Assembly: GCF_016093545.1 (NCBI RefSeq)
Contig: NZ_JADKYX010000001.1
Location: forward strand, 1 to 64,000
From: Massilia rhizosphaerae
GTDB lineage: Bacteria > Pseudomonadota > Gammaproteobacteria > Burkholderiales > Burkholderiaceae_D
Length of the DNA stretch: 64,000 nucleotides
Direction of reading: 5' to 3'
Under the pieces are notes generated by a model that was given only the letters and a program-made list of their open reading frames with translations, was not told the DNA's origin and did no database searches. Positions 23,764 to 31,818 of this stretch are shown here, piece after piece. Numbering within the stretch: the first letter of the stretch is position 1; each line of letters starts with the position of its first letter. The translations under genes and the position numbers were made by a program.

Positions 23764-26454
23764 ATGAGCGTACGTAATCTCAAGCAACTGTTTGCGCCGG
23801 CGTCGGTCGCCCTCGTCGGCGCGTCCGAGCGTCCCGGCAGCGTCGGCGCGACCATGCTGCGCAACCTGAGAGAGGGCGGTTTCGGGGGCCGGCTGTTCCC
23901 CGTGAATCCGAAGTACGACACGCTGGACGGCCTGCAGGTCTGGTCCGACGTGGCGCGCCTGCCGCAGGCGCCCGATCTCGCCATCATCTGCACGCCGCCG
24001 GCCACCATCCCCGGCATCGTGCGCAGCCTCGGCGAACTGGGGACGCGCGCCGCCATCGTGATGAGCGCCGGCGTGTCGACGGCGCGCGACGCGCGCGGGC
24101 GCACGATCCGCCAGGCGATGCTGGACGCGGCGAATCCCTACCTGCTGCGCATCCTGGGACCGAACAGCTCCGGCCTGCTGGCGCCGGGCATCGGCCTGAA
24201 CGCGAGCATCGCCGTCGGCGGCGCGGCGGCGGGACGGATCGCCTTCGTGTCCGAATCGGGCGCGTTGATGGCCGGCGTGCTCGATTGGGCGCGCACGCGC
24301 AACGTCGGCTTTTCCACGTTCGTCGCGCTGGGCGAATCATGCGACGTCGACTTCGGCGACGTGCTCGATTACCTGGCCAGCGACCCGGGCACGTCCGCGA
24401 TCCTGCTGCATGCGGAGAGCGTGCGCTATGCCCGCAAATTCATGTCGGCCGCGCGCGCGGCGGCCCGCAGCAAGCCCACCTTGATGCTCAAGGCGGGACG
24501 CTCGCTGGAGGCGGCGACGGCCGGCGCCTGCCTGTCCGGCGTGCTGGCGCGGCCCGACGACGTGTACGACGCCGCCATCCGCCGCGCCGGCATGCTGCGC
24601 GTGTACACGACGGACCAGCTGTTCGCGGCCGTCGAGACCCTGGCCCGCGCCAAGCCGCTGTTCGGCGAGCGGCTGGCGCTCCTCGGCAACGGCGCCGGCC
24701 CCGTCGTGCTGGCCGCCGACGCCCTGCAATACGGCGGCGGCCAGCAGGCCGAGTTGGCGCCGGAGACGGTGGCACGGCTGCGCGACCTCGTGCCCGAATG
24801 GAGCGGCAGCGGTGAACTGAACCTGCGCGGCGACGCGCCGCCGGAACGCTACCGCGACGTCGTCGACGTGCTGCTGCACGACCCGGACGCGAACGCCGTC
24901 GTGATGATCCACGCGCCGAACGCCGTCGTCGATCCGGCCGACGTGGCGCGCGCCGTGGCGCCGCTGGCGAAGGCGTCGTCGCGCAACGTGCTCGCCTGCT
25001 GGCTCGGCCTGCAGTCGGTGGGCGAGGCGCGCACCATCGCGTACGAGGCGGGCATGCCGGCGTACCGCACGCCGGAAGCGGCGGTGAACGGCTTCCTGCA
25101 GATCGTCCACTTCCGCCGCAACCAGCAATTGCTGATGGAAGTGCCGGCGTCCGTCGGCGACCGGGAACCGGACCGCGAACGCGCCCGCGCCCTGGTGCGC
25201 GACCTGCTGGCGCGGGGCCGCAGGACGGGCCGCTACCTGATCGACGATCCGGACACGAAGGCGATCCTGGACGCCTACGGCATCCCCACCGTGCCCACGC
25301 GCGCGGCCGCGACGCCGGACGACGCCGTCGCGATGGCCGGCGAGATCGGCTATCCGGTCGCGGTAAAGATTTTGTCGCCGGACGTCGTGCAGAAGTCGGA
25401 CGTCGGCGGCGTCTCGCTCGACCTGGACACGCCCGACGCCGTGCGCGCCGCGACCGAACGGATGGCCCGGCGCCTGGCCGAACTGAAGCCGGACGCGCGC
25501 CTGGACGGCTTCATCGTGCAGGCGATGGCGCGCAATCCCGAGGCGCACGAATTGATCGCGGGCGCCGCCACCGACCCCGTGTTCGGACCCGTGATCCTGT
25601 TCGGCCAGGGCGGCCTGGGCGTGGAAGCCGTGAACGACTACGCGGTCGGCCTGCCGCCGCTGAACACGGTGCTGGCGCGCGACCTGATCTCGCGCACGCG
25701 CGTGGCGCGCCAGCTGGCCGGCTACCGCAACCATCCGGCGGCCGACCTGGACGCCATCGCCGCCGTGCTCGTGCAAGTGTCGCGCCTCGTGGCCGAAGTG
25801 CCGGAGATCGTCGAACTGGACATCAACCCGCTGCTGGCCGACGGGGGGAAAGCCGTCGTGCTGGACGCGCGCATGCGCATCGCGATGGCCGACCGCGCCG
25901 GCGACGCCCTCGACCGGCTGGCGATCCGCCCGTACCCGGCCGAGCTGGAAGAGGTTGTCCCGTGGCAGGGCGGGACCATCCTGCTGCGCCCCATCCGCCC
26001 CGAGGACGGCGCCGCGCACGTCGCCTTCTTCAATGCGCTGACGCCGGACGACGTCCGCTACCGCATGTTCGTCCGCGTGCGCGAGCTGCAGCCGGCGCAG
26101 CTGGCGCGCTTCACGCAGATCGACTACGACCGCGAAATGGCCTTCATCGCCACGCGCCCCGGGCCGGACGGCCATCCGGAGACGCTGGCCGTGGCCCGCG
26201 TCGTCGCGGATCCGGACAATATGAGCGCCGAATTCGCCGTGACCGTGCGCTCGGACCTGAAAGGCAAGGGACTCGGCATCATGCTGATGAATAAGCTGAT
26301 CGCCTACTGCCGCGCGCGCGGCACCCGCGAGATCGTGGGCGAGGCGCTGCCGCAGAACGCGCCCGTCATCGGCCTCGTGAAAAAGCTCGGGTTCATCGTC
26401 GGGCCGGTGGACGAGGACGAGGGCGTGCGGAAGTTCCACTTGCCGCTGTGGTAG
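23764..26454 (+). CDS. Pat-type protein: acyl-CoA-synthetase-like domains fused to a GNAT acetyltransferase
   Basis: The 896-residue protein has a CoA-binding Rossmann domain (about 5-130), a succinyl-CoA-synthetase-like domain (about 140-450), an ATP-grasp domain (about 485-700) and a C-terminal GNAT domain (about 730-895; FAVTVRSDLKGKGLGIMLM). This is the arrangement of protein lysine acetyltransferase Pat/PatZ, which acetylates and inactivates acetyl-CoA synthetase. In ADP-forming synthetases a catalytic His sits in a SHTGA-like motif; here the segment reads AGACLSGVLA, with Leu at that place, so the synthetase reaction is probably lost. The start is the ATG at 23764. Confidence 0.88.
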   Translation: MSVRNLKQLFAPASVALVGASERPGSVGATMLRNLREGGFGGRLFPVNPKYDTLDGLQVWSDVARLPQAPDLAIICTPPATIPGIVRSLGELGTRAAIVMSAGVSTARDARGRTIRQAMLDAANPYLLRILGPNSSGLLAPGIGLNASIAVGGAAAGRIAFVSESGALMAGVLDWARTRNVGFSTFVALGESCDVDFGDVLDYLASDPGTSAILLHAESVRYARKFMSAARAAARSKPTLMLKAGRSLEAATAGACLSGVLARPDDVYDAAIRRAGMLRVYTTDQLFAAVETLARAKPLFGERLALLGNGAGPVVLAADALQYGGGQQAELAPETVARLRDLVPEWSGSGELNLRGDAPPERYRDVVDVLLHDPDANAVVMIHAPNAVVDPADVARAVAPLAKASSRNVLACWLGLQSVGEARTIAYEAGMPAYRTPEAAVNGFLQIVHFRRNQQLLMEVPASVGDREPDRERARALVRDLLARGRRTGRYLIDDPDTKAILDAYGIPTVPTRAAATPDDAVAMAGEIGYPVAVKILSPDVVQKSDVGGVSLDLDTPDAVRAATERMARRLAELKPDARLDGFIVQAMARNPEAHELIAGAATDPVFGPVILFGQGGLGVEAVNDYAVGLPPLNTVLARDLISRTRVARQLAGYRNHPAADLDAIAAVLVQVSRLVAEVPEIVELDINPLLADGGKAVVLDARMRIAMADRAGDALDRLAIRPYPAELEEVVPWQGGTILLRPIRPEDGAAHVAFFNALTPDDVRYRMFVRVRELQPAQLARFTQIDYDREMAFIATRPGPDGHPETLAVARVVADPDNMSAEFAVTVRSDLKGKGLGIMLMNKLIAYCRARGTREIVGEALPQNAPVIGLVKKLGFIVGPVDEDEGVRKFHLPLW

Positions 26455-26483
26455 CGGCGCATCGAGGCCGCATCAGGGCCACA

Positions 26484-27740
26484 TCAGCGCCGGAAGCGCA
26501 CGTCTTCCTGCACGACGGGCGCGTCGCGGTCGGCACCCTTCGGCTTCTTGGGTTTCTTGGGCTTCTTGACGATCTGCCCGCCCGCATTCGTCTGCGGCAC
26601 GCGGTGCTCCGGCTCGAAGCCCGCTTCCTCCTTGCGCTGCAAGGTCTGCTTCGTCAGCGCCTCGATGGCGGCCAACTGCTGGACTTCGTCCGCGCACACG
26701 AGCGACACGGCGTCGCCCGACGCGCCCGCGCGCCCGGTGCGCCCGGTGCGGTGCACATAGTCTTCCGCGACGATCGGGAGGTCGACGTTGACGACGACGG
26801 GCAGCTCCTCGATGTCGAGACCGCGCGCGGCGACGTCCGTCGCGACCAGCACCCGGACCTCGCCCGCCTTGAAGCGGTCGAGCGCGCGCAGGCGGGCGGG
26901 CTGCGGCTTGTCGCCGTGGATGGAGTCGGCCGAAATGCCCTGCGCGGCCAGCAAGTCGACGAGCTGGTCGACGCCCTTGCGCGTCTTCACGAAGGCCAGG
27001 ACTTGCGGCCAGTCGTGGCGCTCGAGCAGGTGGAGGAACAGGTCGGGCTTGCGCTTCTTGTCGACGGGGACGATCCACTGGCGGATCGCCTTGACCGTCG
27101 TGTTGCGCGGCGCCGCCTCGATGCCGACGGGGTCGACCAGCAGCTTTTCAGCCAATGCGCGGATCGGGTCGGAGAACGTCGCGGAGAACAGCAAGGTCTG
27201 GCGGCGCTTGGGAAGCAGCGCGAGCAGCTTGTCGATGTCGCGCGCGAAGCCGAGATCGAGCATGCGGTCCGCCTCGTCCAGCACGAGCGTCTGCACCTGG
27301 TTCAAGCGCACCGCGTTCTGGCGCTGCAGGTCGAGCAGGCGGCCCGGCGTGGCGACGAGGACGTCGACGCCCTTACGGAGCCGCATCATCTGCGGATTGA
27401 TGCTGACGCCGCCGTACGCGACCATCGTGCGCAGCGGCAGCCCGGCCCCGTAGGCGCGCACGCTCTCGTGCACCTGTTCGGCCAGTTCGCGCGTGGGCAC
27501 GAGGATCAGCGAGCGCGCCGAATTGCTCGCGACCTGGCCGCCATCCATCACGAGGCGCTGCAGCAGGGGCAGCGCGAAACCGGCCGTCTTGCCGGTGCCC
27601 GTCTGGGCGGCGGCCATGACGTCGCGTCCGGCCAGCACGGCGGGAATCGCCTGCGCCTGGACGGCGGTGGGCGTGTGATAGGAAAGCGAGGCGAGGGTGC
27701 GCGTGATCTGGTCGATCAGGCCGAGCGAAGCGAACGACAT
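26484..27740 (-). CDS. rhlE: DEAD-box ATP-dependent RNA helicase, RhlE type
   Basis: The 418-residue protein has all helicase motifs in order: Q motif with YHTPTAVQAQAI, Walker A AQTGTGKT (about 46-53), PTRELAEQ, DEAD (about 153), SATF, and HRTGRTGRAG. A short basic C-terminal tail with repeated KKPKKPKKPK follows. The sequence is closest in style to RhlE, which remodels ribosomal RNA and takes part in cold adaptation and mRNA decay. The ATG at 27740 matches the family start (MSFASLGL). It is divergent from a small membrane-protein gene. Confidence 0.9.
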   Translation of the reverse strand: MSFASLGLIDQITRTLASLSYHTPTAVQAQAIPAVLAGRDVMAAAQTGTGKTAGFALPLLQRLVMDGGQVASNSARSLILVPTRELAEQVHESVRAYGAGLPLRTMVAYGGVSINPQMMRLRKGVDVLVATPGRLLDLQRQNAVRLNQVQTLVLDEADRMLDLGFARDIDKLLALLPKRRQTLLFSATFSDPIRALAEKLLVDPVGIEAAPRNTTVKAIRQWIVPVDKKRKPDLFLHLLERHDWPQVLAFVKTRKGVDQLVDLLAAQGISADSIHGDKPQPARLRALDRFKAGEVRVLVATDVAARGLDIEELPVVVNVDLPIVAEDYVHRTGRTGRAGASGDAVSLVCADEVQQLAAIEALTKQTLQRKEEAGFEPEHRVPQTNAGGQIVKKPKKPKKPKGADRDAPVVQEDVRFRR

Positions 27741-27813
27741 GGTGGGTGACGGCGGGTTGGAAAAGGCGACAGTGTAACCTGTCGGGCCCCTGCCTGTGCT
27801 GTACACTCGTGCG

Positions 27814-28224
27814 ATGGGACTTATCTTGCTACCCGTGTTTCTGGCGATGCTGCTCGGGTTTTTTTATCAGGGGATCAAACTGGGTCTCACGGCCGTCATG
27901 CAGGCGCGGGGACGGTCGACCGCCGCCTTGCTGCTGGTGGCGGCGAGCGCCGGTCTCGGCCTCGTTGCCGTGATCGTGCCGTTCGCGCTCGTCGCGTCGA
28001 GCCGGGTGTCCGCGTGGGGATTCGTGTTCATGGCGGCGGCCTGCGTCGCCGGTGTTGCAGCCTTTGCCGGCGCGTATCTGAAACGGCGCTTTCGTGCGAC
28101 GGGCAAGCCCATCGACGGCCTGTCCGGTGCGGCGGTGTTTCTTGCGGCCGGGGCGTTTCCCGTCAATTGGTTCTGGCTCGCGCAGCGGCTGGAAGCGTGG
28201 TTTCAAGTCGACTGGAGTTATTGA
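27814..28224 (+). CDS. Hypothetical integral membrane protein
   Basis: The 136-residue protein has about four hydrophobic segments (near 2-20, 35-62, 70-90 and 110-128) separated by short basic loops (QARGRST, KRRFRATGK). It is probably an inner-membrane protein. No family is recognised. The ATG at 27814 is preferred over an in-frame GTG at 27796; neither has a strong ribosome site. It lies head-to-head with rhlE and tail-to-tail with another small membrane protein. Confidence 0.6.
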   Translation: MGLILLPVFLAMLLGFFYQGIKLGLTAVMQARGRSTAALLLVAASAGLGLVAVIVPFALVASSRVSAWGFVFMAAACVAGVAAFAGAYLKRRFRATGKPIDGLSGAAVFLAAGAFPVNWFWLAQRLEAWFQVDWSY

Positions 28225-28262
28225 TGTTGTGCGATCAGGCTTGCCCGCCCGGGCCGGACCCG

Positions 28263-28505
28263 TCAGGGCATCTCGCGCGCCCGCTCAGGCGCCACCGCCA
28301 GCACCGCCGCCCACAACGCGAACTTGATGACCCGCTCGACGACGTAGAAGCAGCACGCCCAGATGGCGAACCTGGCGAACGAGAAGTTGGCGGTCGATGT
28401 GAAGTCCCCCATGCCGGCGGACCGCAGCAACGCCTGGACGACCATGACCGCGAAGAAATAGCACGGCAGGTCGATCCACCAGCGGCTCAGGACATTCCTT
28501 TTCAT
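28263..28505 (-). CDS. Small hypothetical membrane protein
   Basis: The 80-residue protein has two hydrophobic segments (about 8-27 and 43-65) with basic residues before the first. It is not recognised. The ATG at 28505 has an AAAGA sequence at a suitable distance; an ATG at 28529 is the alternative. It is small enough to be a membrane accessory or stress protein. Confidence 0.55.
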   Translation of the reverse strand: MKRNVLSRWWIDLPCYFFAVMVVQALLRSAGMGDFTSTANFSFARFAIWACCFYVVERVIKFALWAAVLAVAPERAREMP

Positions 28506-28575
28506 GACGACGTCTTTCGAGTGATTCATGGACGCGAGTGTAGCAGCCCGGATGCCCATGAAAACACGCCGATTG

Positions 28576-29841
28576 TCACGCGGTCCCGCCGCCGGTAAAC
28601 GCGAAATCGACGTCCGGCCGGCGCCCCGACACGATGTCCGCGATCGCACGGCCCGAGCCGCATCCCATCGTCCACCCGAGCGTGCCGTGGCCCGTGTTCA
28701 GGTACAGGTTCGAAAAGCGCGTGCGGCCGACGTATGGCACGTTAGCCGGCGTCAGCGGCCGCAGGCCGGCCCAGTACGTGGCGGCGTCGTAGTCGCAGGC
28801 GCCGGGGAATAGCGCGCGCACGCGCCGGGTGATCGCGGCGCAGCGCACGGGATTCAGGTCGCGCGTGTAGCCGTTCAGCTCGCACGTGCCCGCCACGCGC
28901 AGGCGCGCGCCCAGGCGCGAGAAGACGAGCTTGTGGCCGTCGTCCGTCAGCGACACGGTCGGCGCGGCGTCGGCATCGATCACCGGATACGTGGCGGAAT
29001 ACCCCTTGCCCGGATAGATCAGCAGCCGGATGCCCAGCGGCGCCAGCAGGCCGACCGAAAAACTGCCCAGGGCGACGACGACGGCGTCGGCGCGCAGCGC
29101 GCGGTGGCGGCCTGCGGCGTCGATGATTTCCACGCCGCCGATCCGGTCGCCTTCGGCCAGCAGCCGCGTCACCGTCGTGTCGTACAGGAAGCGGATGCCG
29201 GCCGCCGCGCCGCGCGCGGCCAGTTGCGACGTGAAGCGGTGCACGTCGCCCGATTCGTCGCTCGCCGTGAAGTCGCCGCCGACGAGCCGGCGGCGGATGG
29301 ACGCCAGCGCCGGTTCGATCCGGACCGCCTCGTCGGCGTCGACGGTCATGCGCGGGCAGCCCAGGTCGCGCATCGCGGCGGCGGCGCGGCGGGCGTGCTC
29401 GAATTCCCGTTCGTCCGTGTAGAAGTGAAGTATGCCGCGCGTGAGGTGGTCGTACTCGATGCCGGTGTGTGCGCGCAGCGCCTGCAGGCAGCGGCGGCTG
29501 TAGTCGGCCAGCGCGACGATCTGCCGCAGGTTGGCGGCCACGCGGCCCGGGGCGCATTCGCGCACGAAGCGCAGGCACCAGCGCCATTGCAGCGGATCGG
29601 CGCGCAGGCGGAACAGCAGCGGCGCGTCTTCCCGGCCCAGCGACTGCATCGCCTTGACCAGGCCGGCCGGCGTGGCCCACGGTTCCGCGTGCGACACGGA
29701 GATCTGGCAGCCGTTCGCGAAACTCGTCTCCTGCGCGGGGCCCGGCTGGCGCTCGATCACCGTGACGTCGTGGCCGGCCTCGCGCAGATACCACGCGGTG
29801 GCGGTGCCGACGATGCCGGCGCCCAGGACGACGACGTTCAT
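28576..29841 (-). CDS. FAD-dependent D-amino-acid dehydrogenase/amine oxidase (DadA/ThiO-like)
   Basis: The 421-residue flavoprotein begins with the dinucleotide motif VVLGAGIVGTATAWYLREAGHDVTVIER and has ETSFANGCQISVSHAEPWA, a landmark of DadA small subunits. The C-terminal FAD motif reads TGHGTLGWTMGCGSG. DadA oxidatively deaminates D-amino acids; related ThiO makes iminoglycine for thiazole synthesis. A TPP riboswitch lies about 125 bp upstream in the same orientation, so a role in thiamine metabolism is more likely than general D-amino-acid catabolism. No thiS, thiG or thiE gene follows. Confidence 0.85.
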   Translation of the reverse strand: MNVVVLGAGIVGTATAWYLREAGHDVTVIERQPGPAQETSFANGCQISVSHAEPWATPAGLVKAMQSLGREDAPLLFRLRADPLQWRWCLRFVRECAPGRVAANLRQIVALADYSRRCLQALRAHTGIEYDHLTRGILHFYTDEREFEHARRAAAAMRDLGCPRMTVDADEAVRIEPALASIRRRLVGGDFTASDESGDVHRFTSQLAARGAAAGIRFLYDTTVTRLLAEGDRIGGVEIIDAAGRHRALRADAVVVALGSFSVGLLAPLGIRLLIYPGKGYSATYPVIDADAAPTVSLTDDGHKLVFSRLGARLRVAGTCELNGYTRDLNPVRCAAITRRVRALFPGACDYDAATYWAGLRPLTPANVPYVGRTRFSNLYLNTGHGTLGWTMGCGSGRAIADIVSGRRPDVDFAFTGGGTA

Positions 29842-29965
29842 AGTCGCACCCCGGCGGCGGGACGGGAAGTTCTCGAAACTGGAAGATGCATGCCGCTCCT
29901 CGTTGGCGTCGTGGTGACGGGCGGAGCCGGCAAAGGAGGACAAGGACCCGGGATGAACGGTGTCC

Positions 29966-30058
29966 GCATGCTTCCCTTCGCTGGCATTACCCAGATCAGG
30001 TTCGGAGGGTGTTTCTCACCCGCGGGCCGCGGTTGCGGCTGCAGGACCCCTAGCGTTG
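29966..30058 (-). promoter_or_regulatory. TPP (thi-box) riboswitch
   Basis: Read on the minus strand, the stretch has the conserved TPP riboswitch pieces in order: CTAGGGGTCCTGC, then GGGTGAGAAACACCC and AACCTGATCTGGGTAATGCC followed by AGCGAAGGGAAGC. The GGGTGAGA and CTGATCTGGGTAATGCCAGCG blocks are the sensor cores that bind the pyrimidine and pyrophosphate of TPP, and a short outer stem GCT/AGC closes it. It precedes the FAD amine dehydrogenase gene and should repress it when TPP is high. The expression platform is not obvious. Confidence 0.93.
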
Positions 30059-30181
30059 CCTTGTGGCAGGGAGAATTCTAACCGGTGCGGGGTGCGGCGG
30101 TAAAGCGCGGGCGATGGATGCAGAAGGGCGCCGGCGCGCGGATGCGGCCGGGCGGGGACGGCGACGCGCGCCGGGCGCGCG

Positions 30182-30313
30182 TCAGGCCGGGATGGCGGCG
30201 GTGGCCGAGGCCAGGTCGACGGTGGGTTTCACCGGTTCGCGCCGGTCCTGGCAGGCCACCAGCATGAGGCAGGCCAGGAGCAGCAGGCTCCAGCGTGTAC
30301 GATGGCGTTTCAT
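30182..30313 (-). CDS. Tiny lipoprotein (43 residues)
   Basis: The 43-residue product begins MKRHRTRWSLLLLACLMLVAC: a basic start, a hydrophobic core and an LVAC lipobox with Cys21 as the lipidation site. About 22 polar residues follow (QDRREPVKPTV...). A very strong AGGAGG site lies six bases before the ATG at 30313. It resembles the short entericidin-like or LptM-like lipoproteins in size, but no family is clear. It follows the minus-strand outer-membrane protein gene (stop at 30378) by 64 bp. Confidence 0.7.
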   Translation of the reverse strand: MKRHRTRWSLLLLACLMLVACQDRREPVKPTVDLASATAAIPA

Positions 30314-30377
30314 CGCGTTCCTCCTTTGGCGTCATCGTAGTCGAATGCCATCGGAGGCGGCGCCCCGCTGGCGAAGC

Positions 30378-31049
30378 TTAGAACCGGTAGCCGATGCTCG
30401 CGCGCACGACCGGATAGAGCTTGTAGGAATTCATGTCGTCGCGCAGGATCTGGCGTTCGGCGGCGACGTCGCTGGCCAGTGCCTTGCACACGGTCGTCGA
30501 CGTCGTGCAGCCGATGCTGGCCAGCTGGACGTTCGGATTGCCCTGGTAGAACACGCCGAGGTCGATATTGCTCGTCCAGCGCGAGGACGGCGCCAGCGCA
30601 TTGCCCCAGCCGATGCCGACATAGGGCGCGGCCTTGCGGTAATCGATGCGGCCGGTCAACTGGCCGACGTCGGCCGCCGTGTACGTGTTGCCGTTGATGG
30701 TGAAGACGCCGGCGCCGTTCGGCTTGGCCTTGGCGTTGAACTTGTTGCCGTTGTAGACCACGCCGCCCGTCAGGTGGAAGCTGCTGCCTTCGGTCAGGTA
30801 CCAGTCGAACAGGATGTCGAACGTCTGCAGCTTGCCTTTGATGTCGTAGTCGACGAGGCCGGACGTCTTGGTGAAGTCGTGCTTGAAATAGTTGGCGCCG
30901 AAGCGTCCGTTCAAATACGTTTCCATCGGCACGACGACGTGGAAGCCCACGCCGGTGGTGCCGACGTCGGCCGTTGCGCCGACTTGCGCGTTGGCGGCAG
31001 CTGCCGCCAGCAGGGCGGCCGCGGCCAGCACGGTGTGTTTCGCGAACAT
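30378..31049 (-). CDS. Outer-membrane beta-barrel protein
   Basis: The 223-residue protein has a cleavable signal peptide (about 1-22, ending AAAANA). A barrel-like sequence of alternating residues then ends in SIGYRF, the C-terminal aromatic signature recognised by the BAM complex. About eight amphipathic strands fit its size. It contains one pair of Cys residues (CTTSTTVC) that may form a loop disulfide. The function is unknown. AAAGG precedes the ATG at 31049. It is divergent from the His-rich protein at 31229. Confidence 0.8.
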   Translation of the reverse strand: MFAKHTVLAAAALLAAAAANAQVGATADVGTTGVGFHVVVPMETYLNGRFGANYFKHDFTKTSGLVDYDIKGKLQTFDILFDWYLTEGSSFHLTGGVVYNGNKFNAKAKPNGAGVFTINGNTYTAADVGQLTGRIDYRKAAPYVGIGWGNALAPSSRWTSNIDLGVFYQGNPNVQLASIGCTTSTTVCKALASDVAAERQILRDDMNSYKLYPVVRASIGYRF

Positions 31050-31171
31050 CGAATGACCTTTCAGTGGATAGAGGCGGGGATTGTAGCTGTGTACTTGCTC
31101 TAGAGGAAATACTGCGTTCCGGGTTGTTGTAATCTCGCCCGGATGACTGTGTAAGCATGTGTTGCAGCGAA

Positions 31172-31199
31172 TTGTACGCAACGTTTCGTTTGATAAACT
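31172..31199 (+). promoter_or_regulatory. Predicted sigma-70 promoter of the His-rich periplasmic gene
   Basis: TTGTAC (31172-31177) and TAAACT (31194-31199) are separated by 16 bp, with the start codon 30 bp beyond. The match to consensus is moderate; the position in the gap between two divergent genes supports it. Confidence 0.45.
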
Positions 31200-31228
31200 C
31201 AGCTTAAACATTACAACGAGGTCATCCT

Positions 31229-31729
31229 ATGAAATCCCTGATCCTGGGCGCCGCCCTGTGCGCCGCCGCTTTCCCGGCCCTGGCGCAGACCAATGTGTCC
31301 ATCAGCGTCGGCCAGCCCGGCTTCTATGGCCGTATCGACATCGGCGACTTCGCGCCGCCGCCCGTCGTGTACGCGCCGCAACCGGTGATCATCGCGCCGG
31401 CGCCGCGTTACGTGGCGGAACCGATCTACCTGCGCGTGCCGCCCGGCCACCGCAAGCACTGGGCCAAGTTCTGCGGCCGCTACGGCGCGTGCGGCCGTCC
31501 GGTGCTGTTCGTGCGCGACGAGTGGTACACGAACACGTATGTGCCGCGCTACCGCGAGCACATTGGCTATCGCGAGGACTATCGCGGTGCCCCGCGCGAC
31601 GTGCGCGTCGTCGAGCGCGTGGAATACCGCGACCGCGACGACCATGACCGCCGTGAAGGCTGGGAACACGGCCGCGGCCATGGCGAAGGCCACGGCAACG
31701 GTCATGGCCACGGCCACGGCCACGACTGA
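31229..31729 (+). CDS. Exported protein with His-rich C-terminal tail
   Basis: The 166-residue protein has a signal peptide (about 1-19, ending ALAQ), a Pro-rich region with two Cys residues (FCGRYGACGRPV) and several Arg-Asp-Tyr segments. The last 20 residues alternate Gly and His, ending GHGNGHGHGHGHD. The tail is a likely metal-binding (Ni, Zn or Cu) sequence in the periplasm. The function is otherwise unknown. A GAGGT site lies before the ATG, and a predicted promoter is upstream. Confidence 0.75.
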   Translation: MKSLILGAALCAAAFPALAQTNVSISVGQPGFYGRIDIGDFAPPPVVYAPQPVIIAPAPRYVAEPIYLRVPPGHRKHWAKFCGRYGACGRPVLFVRDEWYTNTYVPRYREHIGYREDYRGAPRDVRVVERVEYRDRDDHDRREGWEHGRGHGEGHGNGHGHGHGHD

Positions 31730-31818
31730 TCACGCCTGATCCGTGACGGGCGCCTTCGCCCTGCCGTAGTAGACTGTCCCGGTGAGCCCGGCAGCGGGCG
31801 CGACCGACGGAGGCAGGT

